DNA from: an uncultured Bacilli bacterium
GTDB taxonomy: Bacteria > Bacillota_I > Bacilli_A > RF39 > UBA660
Direction of reading: 5' to 3'
DNA length: 17,759 nt
Assembly: GCA_944363755.1 (NCBI GenBank)
Contig: CALVVC010000011.1
Coordinates: 1-17,759, forward strand
This document shows positions 7,337 to 15,486 of the stretch, in pieces. Positions within the stretch are counted from its first letter, which is position 1; the number at the start of each line of letters is the position of its first letter. The notes under the pieces are model-generated. The model did no database searches. It saw nothing but the letters and a program-made list of their open reading frames with translations, and had not been told where the DNA came from. Position numbers and translations under genes: made by a program.

Positions 7337-7365
7337 ACATTATCACAAAGTGCTTTCTTAGTCAA
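7337..7365 (-). promoter_or_regulatory. Probable secE-nusG promoter
   Basis: TTGACT (7365-7360) is a five of six -35. The -10 is ambiguous: GATAAT (7344-7339) with TG one base before it but only a 15-base spacer, or TAATGT (7342-7337) at 17 bases. It sits about 20 bases after the radical SAM gene stop. Confidence 0.6.
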
Positions 7366-7385
7366 TAGTTTTTTAAAAGTTTCAT

Positions 7386-8221
7386 TCATTTAAATCTATT
7401 TTTATAACTGCAACTTTGGCATAGCTTTTCAACACATTTATTATTTCTAAAGCCTTCTATAATTCTTTTAGTTTTTGATTTTTCTAGTATATCTTTTAAA
7501 TTTTCTAAAAAGATATTTCCTAAATTAATAAGTCCATCATCATCTAGACAGCATACTGTTACTGTTCCATCTGATAGTATTGCTAACTGGCTTTTTAGTC
7601 CTTCACAAAAACCATTACTTTTATTATTAGATATTATTGGCCAAATGAAAAGATTATCTTTATCCACATATTTGTTGAAATCTATTTTAGTATTTTTCTT
7701 TTTTTGGAGTTTTTCAACAGTATCATTTGATAAATTATAATACTTTTTTAGTTTTTCCACAATCTTTGTGGATTTTTCATCTAATTTATCTTCTTTTAAA
7801 GCCCATATTCTATATATTATTATTTTTTCTTGTGGAAAATTAGATACTGCTTTAAATATATCATTAAGGTAATTTTGGTTAGTTACTTCGGCATTTAAAG
7901 ATATGTGTACCTTTGATAATAATTTATGATTTATTAATTCATTAATTTTATTTTTTAATAATGTACCATTAGTAGTTAAACTTACTTTTATATTATTATC
8001 ATCACAAATATTTAATATCTCATTTAATTTAGAATGTAGTAAAGGTTCTCTTTTACATGAAGACATATAGTATTAGTATAATCTTTTATTTTAGATATTA
8101 CTTCTTTAAATTCAGTTACTGTCATTTCTTTTAAAAGTCTATTAGATTTTTTACAGAATGAACAAGATAGATTGCATTTATTCGTTATTTCTACGTAAAT
8201 ACGATTAAATCTTTTCTTCAT
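7386..8221 (-). pseudogene. Radical SAM/SPASM-like protein gene split by a one-base frameshift
   Basis: The first frame (8221-8024, 65 aa) carries the iron-sulfur motif C-x3-C-x2-C in NKCNLSCSFC. The second (reading to 7386) carries the rest of a radical SAM barrel (VSLTTNGTLL, VHISLNAE) and a C-terminal cysteine cluster: FC, then 12 residues, G, four residues, C, and CVEKLCQSC. This resembles half of a SPASM domain, enough for one auxiliary cluster. The frames change near 8050. Adding one G to make AAAAGGAGAACC restores LHVKGEPLLHS, with the GEP motif expected there, and gives one 278-residue protein. The ATG at 8221 is two bases after uvrB. It could be a real lesion, a read error, or, less likely, a -1 slip on AAAA. 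Substrate unknown. Confidence 0.8.
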
Positions 8222-8223
8222 AG

Positions 8224-10185
8224 TTACTCACTTTTCATTTCAAATAAAGCATTTCTAAGTTCCATAGCTCGTTCAAAGTCAAGGTTCTTAGCTGCTTCTT
8301 TCATTTCAGTTTCAATTCGCTCTATTTCTAACATTTTTTCTTGTTTAGTTAGTTTCTTTTTAGGTTTAGTAGATTCTTTTGTATCAACATTACTAATAAC
8401 TTCTCTTATTTCTTTTTCAATTGTTTTAGGAATAATACCATGTTCTTTATTATAAGCCTCTTGAATTTTACGACGACGTTTTGTCTCTTTAATCGCTTTA
8501 TCCATAGAATCTGTTATATTATCTCCATACATAATAACATGACCACTTGCATTTCTTGCACAACGTCCAATTGTTTGAATAAGACTTCTCTCACTTCTTA
8601 AGAAACCTTCTTTATCGGCGTCTAATATAGCGATTAGTGATACTTCTGGGATATCTATACCTTCACGTAATAGGTTTATTCCGACAACAACATCATAGAT
8701 TCCACATCTTAAGTCATGAATGATTTGTAAACGTTCTAGAGTTTTAATTTCAGTATGAAGATATGCTACTTTTATATCTAAGTCTTTTAAGTAGTTAGTT
8801 AACTCCTCACTCATTCTAATAGTTAAAGTGGTAATTAAGACTCTTTCATTTTTCTTGATACGTTCATTTATCTCTCCTACTAAGTCATCTATTTGTCCTT
8901 CTGTCTTTCTAACTTCAATAGTTGGATCAAGTAGTCCTGTAGGTCTAATAATTTGTTCAACAAATTTACCATGAGTCTTTTCAAGTTCATAATCACCTGG
9001 TGTGGCAGAGACATAAATGGCTTGTTTTATTTTCTTTTCAAATTCATCAAACTTTAAAGGTCTATTATCAAGGGCACTAGGTAATCTAAAACCATAATCA
9101 ACTAAGTTCTGTTTTCTTGCTCTATCGCCATTATACATTCCTCTTACTTGGGGTAAGGTTACATGAGATTCATCTACTATTAACAAGTAATCATCTCCAA
9201 AGAAATCCATTAGAGTTGTTGGAGTTTCCCCAGGTTTACGTCCTGCCATAGGGGCTGAATAGTTTTCAATACCATGACAGAAGCCTGTTTCTTCTAGCAT
9301 TTCAATATCATAGTTAGTTCGCTGTTCAAGACGTTCTGCTGCAAGAAGTTTATTTTCTCTTTTAAGTTCTTCTAAACGTTCTTGTAGTTCATTTTTTATT
9401 CTTTTAATTGCCTCTTTTAATTTATCATCACTAATTACAAAGTGACTAGCTGGAAAGATACTAACATTTTTCTTATTAGATAAAACTGTTCCTGTTAAAA
9501 CATCTATTTCACTAATTCTATCTATTTCACTACCAAAAAATTCTATTCTATAACCAGTTTGATTTTGGTTAGTAGGAATTATTTCTAAGATATCTCCTCT
9601 TACTCTAAAGGTACCACGATGAAAGTCTAAATCATTTCTTTGATACTGCATTTCAACAAGTTTTACTAAAACTTCATTTCTCTCTACTTCTTCTCCTACT
9701 CTTAGAGTTAACATTTTATTTTTATATTCTTCCACTTCTCCAATACCATAGATACAAGAAACACTAGCGACAACTATGGTATCTTTTGATGATAGTAAGG
9801 CAGATGTTGCAGCGTGTCTTAATTCGTCTATTTCATCATTTATAGAAGAATCTTTTTCAATATAAGTATCAGTACTTGGAACGTATGCTTCGGGTTGATA
9901 ATAATCATAATAAGAGACAAAGTACTCGACATTATTTTCTGGGAATAACTCTTTCATCTCACTATAAAGTTGCCCTGCTAGGGTTTTATTATGGGCAAGA
10001 ATAAGTGTCGGTTTATTAACTTCTTTGATTACATTTGCCATAGTAAAAGTTTTGCCAGTACCTGTAGCCCCTAGTAAAACTTGTTCTTTTTTACCCTCTT
10101 TAATTCCTTCTACCAACTCTTTTATCGCTTCTGGCTGATCACCACTTGGTTTAAATTTTGATACTAATTTGAACATAGATATCAT
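8224..10185 (-). CDS. uvrB: Excinuclease ABC subunit UvrB
   Basis: DNA damage recognition helicase of nucleotide excision repair, receiving DNA from UvrA and positioning UvrC. The product is 653 residues. Visible in order: Walker A GATGTGKT (39-46), the beta-hairpin [12 protein letters not shown] (92-103) that probes the strand, Walker B IVDESH (336-341), [32 protein letters not shown], and a C-terminal UVR motif (about 615-650) that contacts UvrC. Two starts are possible: ATG at 10185, only two bases after AAGGAG, and ATG at 10176, better spaced for ribosome binding; the family N-terminus does not decide. It has its own promoter and is followed two bases later by the radical SAM gene. uvrA, often adjacent, is not in this window. 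Confidence 0.97.
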   Translation of the reverse strand: MISMFKLVSKFKPSGDQPEAIKELVEGIKEGKKEQVLLGATGTGKTFTMANVIKEVNKPTLILAHNKTLAGQLYSEMKELFPENNVEYFVSYYDYYQPEAYVPSTDTYIEKDSSINDEIDELRHAATSALLSSKDTIVVASVSCIYGIGEVEEYKNKMLTLRVGEEVERNEVLVKLVEMQYQRNDLDFHRGTFRVRGDILEIIPTNQNQTGYRIEFFGSEIDRISEIDVLTGTVLSNKKNVSIFPASHFVISDDKLKEAIKRIKNELQERLEELKRENKLLAAERLEQRTNYDIEMLEETGFCHGIENYSAPMAGRKPGETPTTLMDFFGDDYLLIVDESHVTLPQVRGMYNGDRARKQNLVDYGFRLPSALDNRPLKFDEFEKKIKQAIYVSATPGDYELEKTHGKFVEQIIRPTGLLDPTIEVRKTEGQIDDLVGEINERIKKNERVLITTLTIRMSEELTNYLKDLDIKVAYLHTEIKTLERLQIIHDLRCGIYDVVVGINLLREGIDIPEVSLIAILDADKEGFLRSERSLIQTIGRCARNASGHVIMYGDNITDSMDKAIKETKRRRKIQEAYNKEHGIIPKTIEKEIREVISNVDTKESTKPKKKLTKQEKMLEIERIETEMKEAAKNLDFERAMELRNALFEMKSE

Positions 10186-10210
10186 CTCTCCTTATAGTGC
10201 TTGGTAATTT

Positions 10211-10239
10211 ATTTTAACACTTATTTTACAACAAAACAA
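10211..10239 (-). promoter_or_regulatory. uvrB promoter, extended -10
   Basis: TTGTTT (10239-10234), a 17-base spacer and TAAAAT (10216-10211) with TG one base before the -10. The -35 is formed by the end of the preceding terminator. No LexA-type box was recognised next to it. Confidence 0.6.
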
Positions 10240-10263
10240 GAAACTTATACTAATAGTTTCTTG
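10233..10263 (-). terminator. Intrinsic terminator after the S66 peptidase gene
   Basis: CAAGAAACT and AGTTTCTTG form a perfect 9-bp stem with a 9-base loop, followed by TTTTGTTG. It lies 12 bases beyond the S66 gene stop and separates that gene from uvrB. Confidence 0.82.
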
Positions 10264-10275
10264 ATTATAAATATA

Positions 10276-11316
10276 TTAATCTCTCATTGGCTTCTCAAGA
10301 AAAATTATTTCTTTCTTATTTAAATCAACTTTAATCTTCTGTCCTAATGGAAATATACACATAGGAGCGGTATGACCTATATTAACATTGTATAGAATAG
10401 GTAATTTAGATCTATTCGCTTCACCACCTATAACATTTTTATATACTTCTTTATATTCCTCATAATATTTTTCATTTTGAGGTTTTCCTATAATAATCCC
10501 ATTTATTTTATCAATAATTCCTTGAGCAACTAAATTTCTTAGATAGTATTTAAGATAATCTGGTGGCACTTCATCTTCACAAGTTTCTAAAAATAAAACC
10601 TTATTTTCCCACGCATCTTTAGAAGGCCAAATTTCTGTGCCAATAAGCATTGGAAAAACATCAATACATCCTCCTAACAATTCACCTTCAAAAGTACCTT
10701 TACCTTGTAAAACTTCATATCCATGTTCTTCTTTAGACATTTTTCTTTTTTTTGAATCATATTCTTCATTGCTCCACTCTAAAAACTCACTTGTCCATTT
10801 TGGGCTTGATTTTATTGTAATATTTTCTAAATTTCTAAAAAGAACTTCATCAACGTATTTTTTAGTATAATCATGCAATTCATAATTTTCTGCAAACTCA
10901 CACATAACAGATGGTCCATAATATGATGTAACTCCTGCTTTATACATCATAAAGTGATTTATTGTAGTATCAGAATATCCTATAAAAACTTTAGGATTGT
11001 TCTTAATAACATCAAAATCTATATATGGCAATAATCTTATTGTATCATCACCACCAATATTACATATAATTCCTTTAATATTTTTATCTTTTAAAGCATC
11101 CATGAAATCTTTGGCTCTTGCTTCGGGATGTTTTGATAAATACTCACTTCCTTTTAAAGCATTAGGCATAGTAACAGTCTTGAGCTTAAAAACTTCTTCA
11201 AGTCTCTTTTTTCCCTGTTCATATCTATGTCTAAATTCTTTATCTCCTGCTATTCCACTAGAAAGGCTAACAATTGCTACTGTATCTCCTCTTTTTAATT
11301 TTTTTGGTTTTATCAT
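10276..11316 (-). CDS. S66 family serine peptidase (LD-carboxypeptidase / MccF-like)
   Basis: Cytoplasmic serine peptidase of family S66, which holds LdcA (removes the terminal D-Ala from murein tetrapeptide during recycling) and MccF (cleaves microcin C-type aminoacyl-nucleotides). The 346 residues begin with the family opening KLKRGDTVAIVSLSSG. The nucleophile is Ser115 in FIGYSDTT, and the remaining triad candidates are Glu244 (FLETCEDE) and His315 (NIGHTAP). Triad spacing and the long Trp-containing insert around 172-195 are closer to MccF than to LdcA, as I recall them, so murein recycling is not certain. The ATG at 11316 has GAGGAGG four bases ahead. It lies alone between a large hairpin upstream and a terminator downstream. 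No microcin biosynthesis gene is nearby. Confidence 0.88.
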   Translation of the reverse strand: MIKPKKLKRGDTVAIVSLSSGIAGDKEFRHRYEQGKKRLEEVFKLKTVTMPNALKGSEYLSKHPEARAKDFMDALKDKNIKGIICNIGGDDTIRLLPYIDFDVIKNNPKVFIGYSDTTINHFMMYKAGVTSYYGPSVMCEFAENYELHDYTKKYVDEVLFRNLENITIKSSPKWTSEFLEWSNEEYDSKKRKMSKEEHGYEVLQGKGTFEGELLGGCIDVFPMLIGTEIWPSKDAWENKVLFLETCEDEVPPDYLKYYLRNLVAQGIIDKINGIIIGKPQNEKYYEEYKEVYKNVIGGEANRSKLPILYNVNIGHTAPMCIFPLGQKIKVDLNKKEIIFLEKPMRD

Positions 11317-11336
11317 TTTTCCTCCTCGTATAATGT

Positions 11337-11378
11337 CAGGATAAACGCATAAAATTTTAAAATCATGTGTTTATCCTG
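11337..11378. repeat. 14-bp inverted repeat before the S66 peptidase gene
   Basis: CAGGATAAACGCAT (11337-11350) and ATGTGTTTATCCTG (11365-11378) match as an inverted repeat with one mismatch around a 14-base AT-only-like centre holding AAAATTTT. It lies between csaA and the S66 gene, ending 20 bases before the ATG. No T-tract follows on the minus strand, so it is not a standard terminator. It could be an operator, an RNA stability hairpin or a non-canonical terminator of csaA. Confidence 0.75.
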
Positions 11379-11409
11379 TTTAATTGTTAATTAAATCATT
11401 ATTATAATT

Positions 11410-11736
11410 TTAAGATATTTTTAGACCATTTTCTACCTTACTATCTAGATTTAATAGAACTACACCATTATTAGTTACAACTCCTAATACTAGTACTTCA
11501 CTAGTTACTTCTGAAATATGAATGGGTTTTAGATTTACTACGGCAATTATTTGTTTACCTATTAGATTTTCTTCTTTATATAAGTCTGTAATTTGAGCAG
11601 ATGATGTTTTTATTCCTAAAGGACCAAAATCTATTTTTAGTTTATAAGCTTTTTTCTTTGCACCTTTATTAATACTTGCTTCTATAATTGTTCCTACTCT
11701 TATATCTATTTCATTAAAATCTTCTATAGTTATCAT
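11410..11736 (-). CDS. csaA: CsaA-like tRNA-binding domain protein
   Basis: Stand-alone oligonucleotide-binding domain of the type found at the C-terminus of methionyl-tRNA synthetase (EMAP II/Trbp111 family). B. subtilis CsaA is described as having chaperone activity linked to protein export, and the fold binds tRNA. The 108 residues match CsaA in length and in order: FNEIDIRVGTIIEA (7-20), KLKIDFGPLGIKTSSAQIT, IGKQIIAVVNLKPIHI, SEVLVLGVV and the ending ENGLKI. The ATG at 11736 has AAAGGAG four bases ahead. It lies just after a terminator and before a hairpin; no clear promoter could be assigned, so it may depend on readthrough from the ftsEX unit. Family assignment is firm; cellular role less so. 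Confidence 0.92.
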   Translation of the reverse strand: MITIEDFNEIDIRVGTIIEASINKGAKKKAYKLKIDFGPLGIKTSSAQITDLYKEENLIGKQIIAVVNLKPIHISEVTSEVLVLGVVTNNGVVLLNLDSKVENGLKIS

Positions 11737-11752
11737 ATTTCTCCTTTATATT

Positions 11753-11776
11753 AAAAGCATAGGCCTTACCTATGCT
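11753..11776 (-). terminator. Terminator of the ftsEX-M23 operon
   Basis: AGCATAGG-TAAGG-CCTATGCT, a perfect 8-bp stem with a 5-base loop, is followed by TTTT (the first paired) and AATAT. It begins four bases after the TAA stop of the peptidase gene. Confidence 0.8.
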
Positions 11777-11779
11777 ATA

Positions 11780-12937
11780 TTATCTACCATTCCACCATAC
11801 TCTTAGTCCTGATGGGAAACCTACATATTGTCTTGGATTAATAGTACTCTTTTGATATGTTGCCCAAGTACAACCCCCTCCTGCGTGCCAATCACAAGTT
11901 GTAAGTTCAAGATGAAGATGAGCTCCAAAAGAGTAACCAGTATTACCCATTCTACCTATTACTGTGTCAGGTGTTACAACATCTCCTACATTTACATACC
12001 ATGCAGAAAGGTGGGCATACGTTGAATAAATGTATCTACCATTAACATTATGTCTTATTTTAAGTACTAAGGCTCCATATGTATCATAGTATTTAGCGAA
12101 AACTACACCTGTAGCGATAGGATATATTTCAATAGTTTTATTTGTATTTGATAAATCTATTCCTAAGTGTCCAGCATTCATCCAGTTTTGAGTAACATAA
12201 CCACTTACCATTGGTCGATAAAATCCTACTGCTGATGGAACTGAATTGCCATTTACACGCATTTCACATGATGTTATATCTTCATTAGTGCCACAACCTA
12301 ATTTTTTATAGTAAGCTAGTTGTTTTTCTGCTTCTTCTTTTTGTTTTTGAACACTTGGAATTCCTTCTTTTATAGTAGCTGTTTCGGCATTTATTTTAGC
12401 TTGTTCAGCTTCTAATTCATCAGTTAATTTATTAAGTTCTTCATTTTTAGATGCTAATTCTATTTTTCTTTGTTTATTTTCTTCAATTAAATTTTCTAAT
12501 TCATTCATAACTTGTTCATTATATTCTGTTAGTTGCTCTACTATTGCCATACGGTATACCATATCTGTAACATCTGTTGCCCCAAATATATATTCCATGT
12601 AGGCATTTTCTCCTTCACTAACTTGTAAGTATTGAAATAGAGTCTTAGATTCTTCACTTTTATTTTCTATTTCGATATTTGATTCTTCTATTTCTTGCTC
12701 TAATATGGCTGTTTCACTTTTAATTTCACTAATTTGTCTTTCATAGTCAGCTATTTTCTTTTCTATTTCTCTTACTTCAGCATCATTTTGGGCTATTTGA
12801 CTATTTTTACTATCTAACTCAGCAGTAAACTTATTTACTTCGTCTTCTAATTGACTTAGTGTTTTAGCATTAGTATTAACTGGTAATATACAAACTGTTA
12901 GGATTAATATTAATAAAACTATACTTACTTTTTTCAA
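11780..12937 (-). CDS. Secreted coiled-coil M23 peptidase, FtsEX-partner murein hydrolase
   Basis: Likely cell-wall endopeptidase worked by FtsEX. Of 385 residues, 1-24 form a signal peptide (KK, hydrophobic core, cleavage after NTNA). Residues 28-205 are two long Glu/Lys-rich coiled coils separated by EYIFGATDVTDMVYR, the plan of CwlO, PcsB and EnvC proteins that dock on FtsX. A LytM/M23 domain occupies about 238-375 with H257-x3-D261, H309 and H340-L-H342, so zinc ligands and catalytic histidines are all present, unlike inactive EnvC. Cys215/Cys224 and Cys348/Cys356 could form disulfides. The start is TTG at 12937, supported by AAGGAGGTG nine bases ahead, which overlaps the ftsX stop. It is third in the operon and followed by a terminator. 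Partnership with FtsEX is inferred from gene order and architecture. Confidence 0.92.
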   Translation of the reverse strand: MKKVSIVLLILILTVCILPVNTNAKTLSQLEDEVNKFTAELDSKNSQIAQNDAEVREIEKKIADYERQISEIKSETAILEQEIEESNIEIENKSEESKTLFQYLQVSEGENAYMEYIFGATDVTDMVYRMAIVEQLTEYNEQVMNELENLIEENKQRKIELASKNEELNKLTDELEAEQAKINAETATIKEGIPSVQKQKEEAEKQLAYYKKLGCGTNEDITSCEMRVNGNSVPSAVGFYRPMVSGYVTQNWMNAGHLGIDLSNTNKTIEIYPIATGVVFAKYYDTYGALVLKIRHNVNGRYIYSTYAHLSAWYVNVGDVVTPDTVIGRMGNTGYSFGAHLHLELTTCDWHAGGGCTWATYQKSTINPRQYVGFPSGLRVWWNGR

Positions 12938-12951
12938 AATATAACACCTCC

Positions 12952-13851
12952 TTATACTTTTAAATATTTTCTAACAGCAGATGATGAACCTATCATACCT
13001 ACTATTATTCCTATTACTAATACAATTCCTGATACCATATAAATAAATGGTTCTGGTTCTATTAAGGTAATCATTTTACTATAAAGATAACCATCAAAGT
13101 GATTATATAGGGCAATATATCCAAAACAGACTATTAAAATTGGAATAATTGCTCCTAATATACCTAGTATCATACCTTCTATTATAAATGGAGTTTTTAT
13201 AGTAAAGTTACTTGCTCCTACAAGTCTCATTATAGATATTTCTCTTTTTCTTGAGAAGATTGTTAATTTAATAGTATTTATTATTAAGAAAACTGTAACA
13301 AGTATTAGAGCGATTACCATTCCATATGAGACTTTTTTAGCAGCTTCAAAAGCTTCTATTAAGTTATCTACCATACCTTCTCCATATTTAACAGAGCTTA
13401 CTTTATCAAGTCTTTCTATTTTTTTAGCTGTATTTGATATTCTTTCTACTACTTTTACTTTTACTTGAAATGTATCTTTTAGAGGATTATTTTCATCACT
13501 CCAACTACTCATTACTTCGTTAAATATTTCATTTTCTTTACTCATTTCTTCTTTTACGGCTGCTTTACTTTGATAAGTTAAAGATTCTACATTACTCATA
13601 GTTTCTAACTTTTCTTTTATTGTTTTTACTTCTTCTTCAGTTGTATCTCCTTCTAAGAAAACTACGATTGTTAAGTCTTTTTCCATTTCCCTAGTAAAGT
13701 TTTGAACATTGAAAGTAATTAGTATTGATACTGCTACTATAATTAAAGTTATAGTAATACAAGAAATAGAGGCAAGTGAAAGACTAAAGTTTCTAAAGAC
13801 ACTTTTAAAAGAATCTCTTATACTTCTTCTTAACATTCTAAAAAATTTCAT
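12952..13851 (-). CDS. ftsX: Cell division ABC transporter-like permease FtsX
   Basis: Membrane subunit of FtsEX, which transmits ATP hydrolysis by FtsE to a periplasmic or extracellular murein hydrolase instead of moving a substrate. The 299 residues show the FtsX plan: a cytoplasmic N-terminus (FRMLRRSIRDSFKSVFRN), membrane segment 1 (about 21-47), an extracellular domain (about 50-170) and three further segments (about 175-197, 220-247, 265-292). The stretch KLTIFSRKREISIMRLVGAS before segment 3 is the FtsX/MacB-type coupling region. The start ATG overlaps the ftsE stop (ATGA), giving translational coupling. The next gene is a coiled-coil M23 peptidase, the expected partner. Confidence 0.95.
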   Translation of the reverse strand: MKFFRMLRRSIRDSFKSVFRNFSLSLASISCITITLIIVAVSILITFNVQNFTREMEKDLTIVVFLEGDTTEEEVKTIKEKLETMSNVESLTYQSKAAVKEEMSKENEIFNEVMSSWSDENNPLKDTFQVKVKVVERISNTAKKIERLDKVSSVKYGEGMVDNLIEAFEAAKKVSYGMVIALILVTVFLIINTIKLTIFSRKREISIMRLVGASNFTIKTPFIIEGMILGILGAIIPILIVCFGYIALYNHFDGYLYSKMITLIEPEPFIYMVSGIVLVIGIIVGMIGSSSAVRKYLKV

Positions 13852-14537
13852 TCTTCATAACCTCCTTTTTCTAGGTGTTTGATAAGTCTACCATCTTTTA
13901 GGAGTATTATTTCTTTTTGCATTTTATTAACTATTTCTTTATCATGAGTAGCCATAATAATTGTTGTACCACAAGTTTTATTTATTTCTTCTAGTACTTT
14001 AACTATTTCCATACTACGGTCTGGGTCAAGGTTTCCTGTTGGCTCATCACATAGTAGTATTCTTGGCTCATTAACTATCGCTCTTGCAATGGCAACACGT
14101 TGTTGTTCTCCTCCTGATAATTGATCTGGATAGTTATGTATTTTTCCTTTAAGTCCTACTAATTCTAGAGCTTTTAAAACTTTTCTTCTAGTTTCACTCT
14201 TAGTCGCACCAATCGATTCCATTGTAAAGGCAACATTTTCATAAACTGTTAATTTAGGTAGTAATCTATAGTCTTGAAAGACAATTCCTAGTTTACGTCT
14301 TAATTTATATACTTTAGAATTTCTTAGTTTAGCAACGTTAATACCACCTACATAAATTTCCCCACTAGTTGGTTTTTCTTCACGGTAAAGCATCTTAATA
14401 AAGGTACTTTTACCAGAGCCTGAACCACCTATTACAAAGACAAAAGACCCCTTTTTTATGTTAAGACTTAAGTCATAAATAGCGGTAACACCATTTTTAT
14501 ATTGTTTATTTACATTTTTAACTCTAATTAAATCCAT
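13848..14537 (-). CDS. ftsE: Cell division ATP-binding protein FtsE
   Basis: ABC ATPase that powers FtsX. The 229 residues contain Walker A GGSGSGKST (37-45), Q-loop FQD (87-89), signature LSGGEQQ (140-146), Walker B ILLCDEP (160-166) with the catalytic Glu, D-loop GNLD and switch His198. An upstream ATG at 14570 is in frame, but the ATG at 14537 is preferred: AGGATG lies eight bases ahead, the family begins close to this point, and the longer version would run through the -10 box. It opens the ftsE-ftsX-M23 operon. The roughly 100-base gap upstream separates it from the yitT genes. Confidence 0.96.
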   Translation of the reverse strand: MDLIRVKNVNKQYKNGVTAIYDLSLNIKKGSFVFVIGGSGSGKSTFIKMLYREEKPTSGEIYVGGINVAKLRNSKVYKLRRKLGIVFQDYRLLPKLTVYENVAFTMESIGATKSETRRKVLKALELVGLKGKIHNYPDQLSGGEQQRVAIARAIVNEPRILLCDEPTGNLDPDRSMEIVKVLEEINKTCGTTIIMATHDKEIVNKMQKEIILLKDGRLIKHLEKGGYEE

Positions 14538-14560
14538 TAACATCATCCTATTCATAGATA

Positions 14561-14569
14561 AGTATAACA
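14561..14569 (-). promoter_or_regulatory. Extended -10 promoter of ftsE
   Basis: TG-T-TATACT is an extended -10 with five of six core matches, 24 bases before the ATG. A weak -35, TATACA, lies 18 bases upstream. The predicted leader is very short. Confidence 0.55.
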
Positions 14570-14638
14570 TATTTCGACATATTATGTATATAACAATTAT
14601 TGGCAGTTTTACACTTTAAAGTAAAGAAAAAAGAGAAA

Positions 14639-15484
14639 TTATCTTCCTCCTTTTACTTCATAAGCATCTGTTACTACAAAAAAAGCTTTTGGATCTATTT
14701 GTTTGATACTTTCTTTTAATTTAAAATAATCTCTTGTAGGAATAACTGCTAAGATAACACTTCTTTTCTTTTTTAAAAAACCACCTTTTACATCAAAAAT
14801 AGTTACTGTGTGGTGAAGATTATTTATTAAATACTCTTTAACTTTTTCTTCTTTACTTGTTGTTATGTAAAAAGCTTTATTTTTAGATATACCAAGTATT
14901 ACTTTATCTATTACAACACCACTTATATAGATAATAATAAAAGCATATAACATCATATTAAATCCGAAGTAAACTCCACCTATTAAAACAACGATAAAGT
15001 TTATAATCATTGTGGTTTTAGCAAGGGAGATATGAAAATATTTATAGGCAATTTGACTTATTATATTTAAGCCACCATTACTAAAACCTACTTTATACAT
15101 AAGACCATTAGTTATGCCTAAGAGTATTCCTATTAAAATACTCATAAGAATTAAATCACTAGTATCTATTATAATATACTTTGCAAGAGGTTCTGTTAGG
15201 GATACAAATAAAGGGTAAATAAGAGTTGCTACTAATGAGCCTCCTGTTTGATCTAGTCCTAAGAATAAATAACTTAGTCCTAATAAGAAGACTGATCCTA
15301 TTAAAATGATAAGAGAGGGAGAAATATCAAAAAGATGATTTATTATTATGGCAACTCCATTCATTCCTCCTGTTACTAAGTCAGTTGGATATAATAAAAG
15401 ATTAAAAACAAGAGATGAGATAAAAAGACTAAAGATTAATACTCCATATCTATACCATAGTTTAGTCTTATCTATTTTTATCAC
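14639..15484 (-). CDS. YitT family membrane protein (second copy)
   Basis: Member of the YitT family: an N-terminal multi-pass membrane region and a cytoplasmic C-terminal domain (DUF2179 type). The molecular function is not established. The 281 residues contain about six hydrophobic segments in 1-200, the family patterns PTDLVTGGMNGVAIII (33-48) and GFSNGGLNIISQI, then DKVILGISKNKAFYITTS and the C-terminal region with VIPTRDYFKLKESI, ending YEVKGGR. The start is GTG at 15484, two bases after the previous yitT stop, with AAGGTGG as ribosome site. It is a clear paralogue of its neighbour (same order of motifs throughout). No obvious terminator was found after it. Confidence 0.9.
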   Translation of the reverse strand: MIKIDKTKLWYRYGVLIFSLFISSLVFNLLLYPTDLVTGGMNGVAIIINHLFDISPSLIILIGSVFLLGLSYLFLGLDQTGGSLVATLIYPLFVSLTEPLAKYIIIDTSDLILMSILIGILLGITNGLMYKVGFSNGGLNIISQIAYKYFHISLAKTTMIINFIVVLIGGVYFGFNMMLYAFIIIYISGVVIDKVILGISKNKAFYITTSKEEKVKEYLINNLHHTVTIFDVKGGFLKKKRSVILAVIPTRDYFKLKESIKQIDPKAFFVVTDAYEVKGGR

Positions 15485-15486
15485 TA

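Noticed and set aside
7386..8221. Radical SAM gene as a RiPP-maturase system
   Set aside because: No short precursor-peptide gene with a ribosome site was found next to it, and no transporter or protease partner lies nearby.
10211..10239. SOS (LexA) box at uvrB
   Set aside because: I looked for GAAC-N4-GTTC-type or CTGT-type dyads in the uvrB promoter gap and found none convincing.
14538..14638. TTTAC...GTAAA hairpin after the second yitT gene as a terminator
   Set aside because: The stem is about five AT-rich pairs and no T-tract follows it on the transcribed strand.
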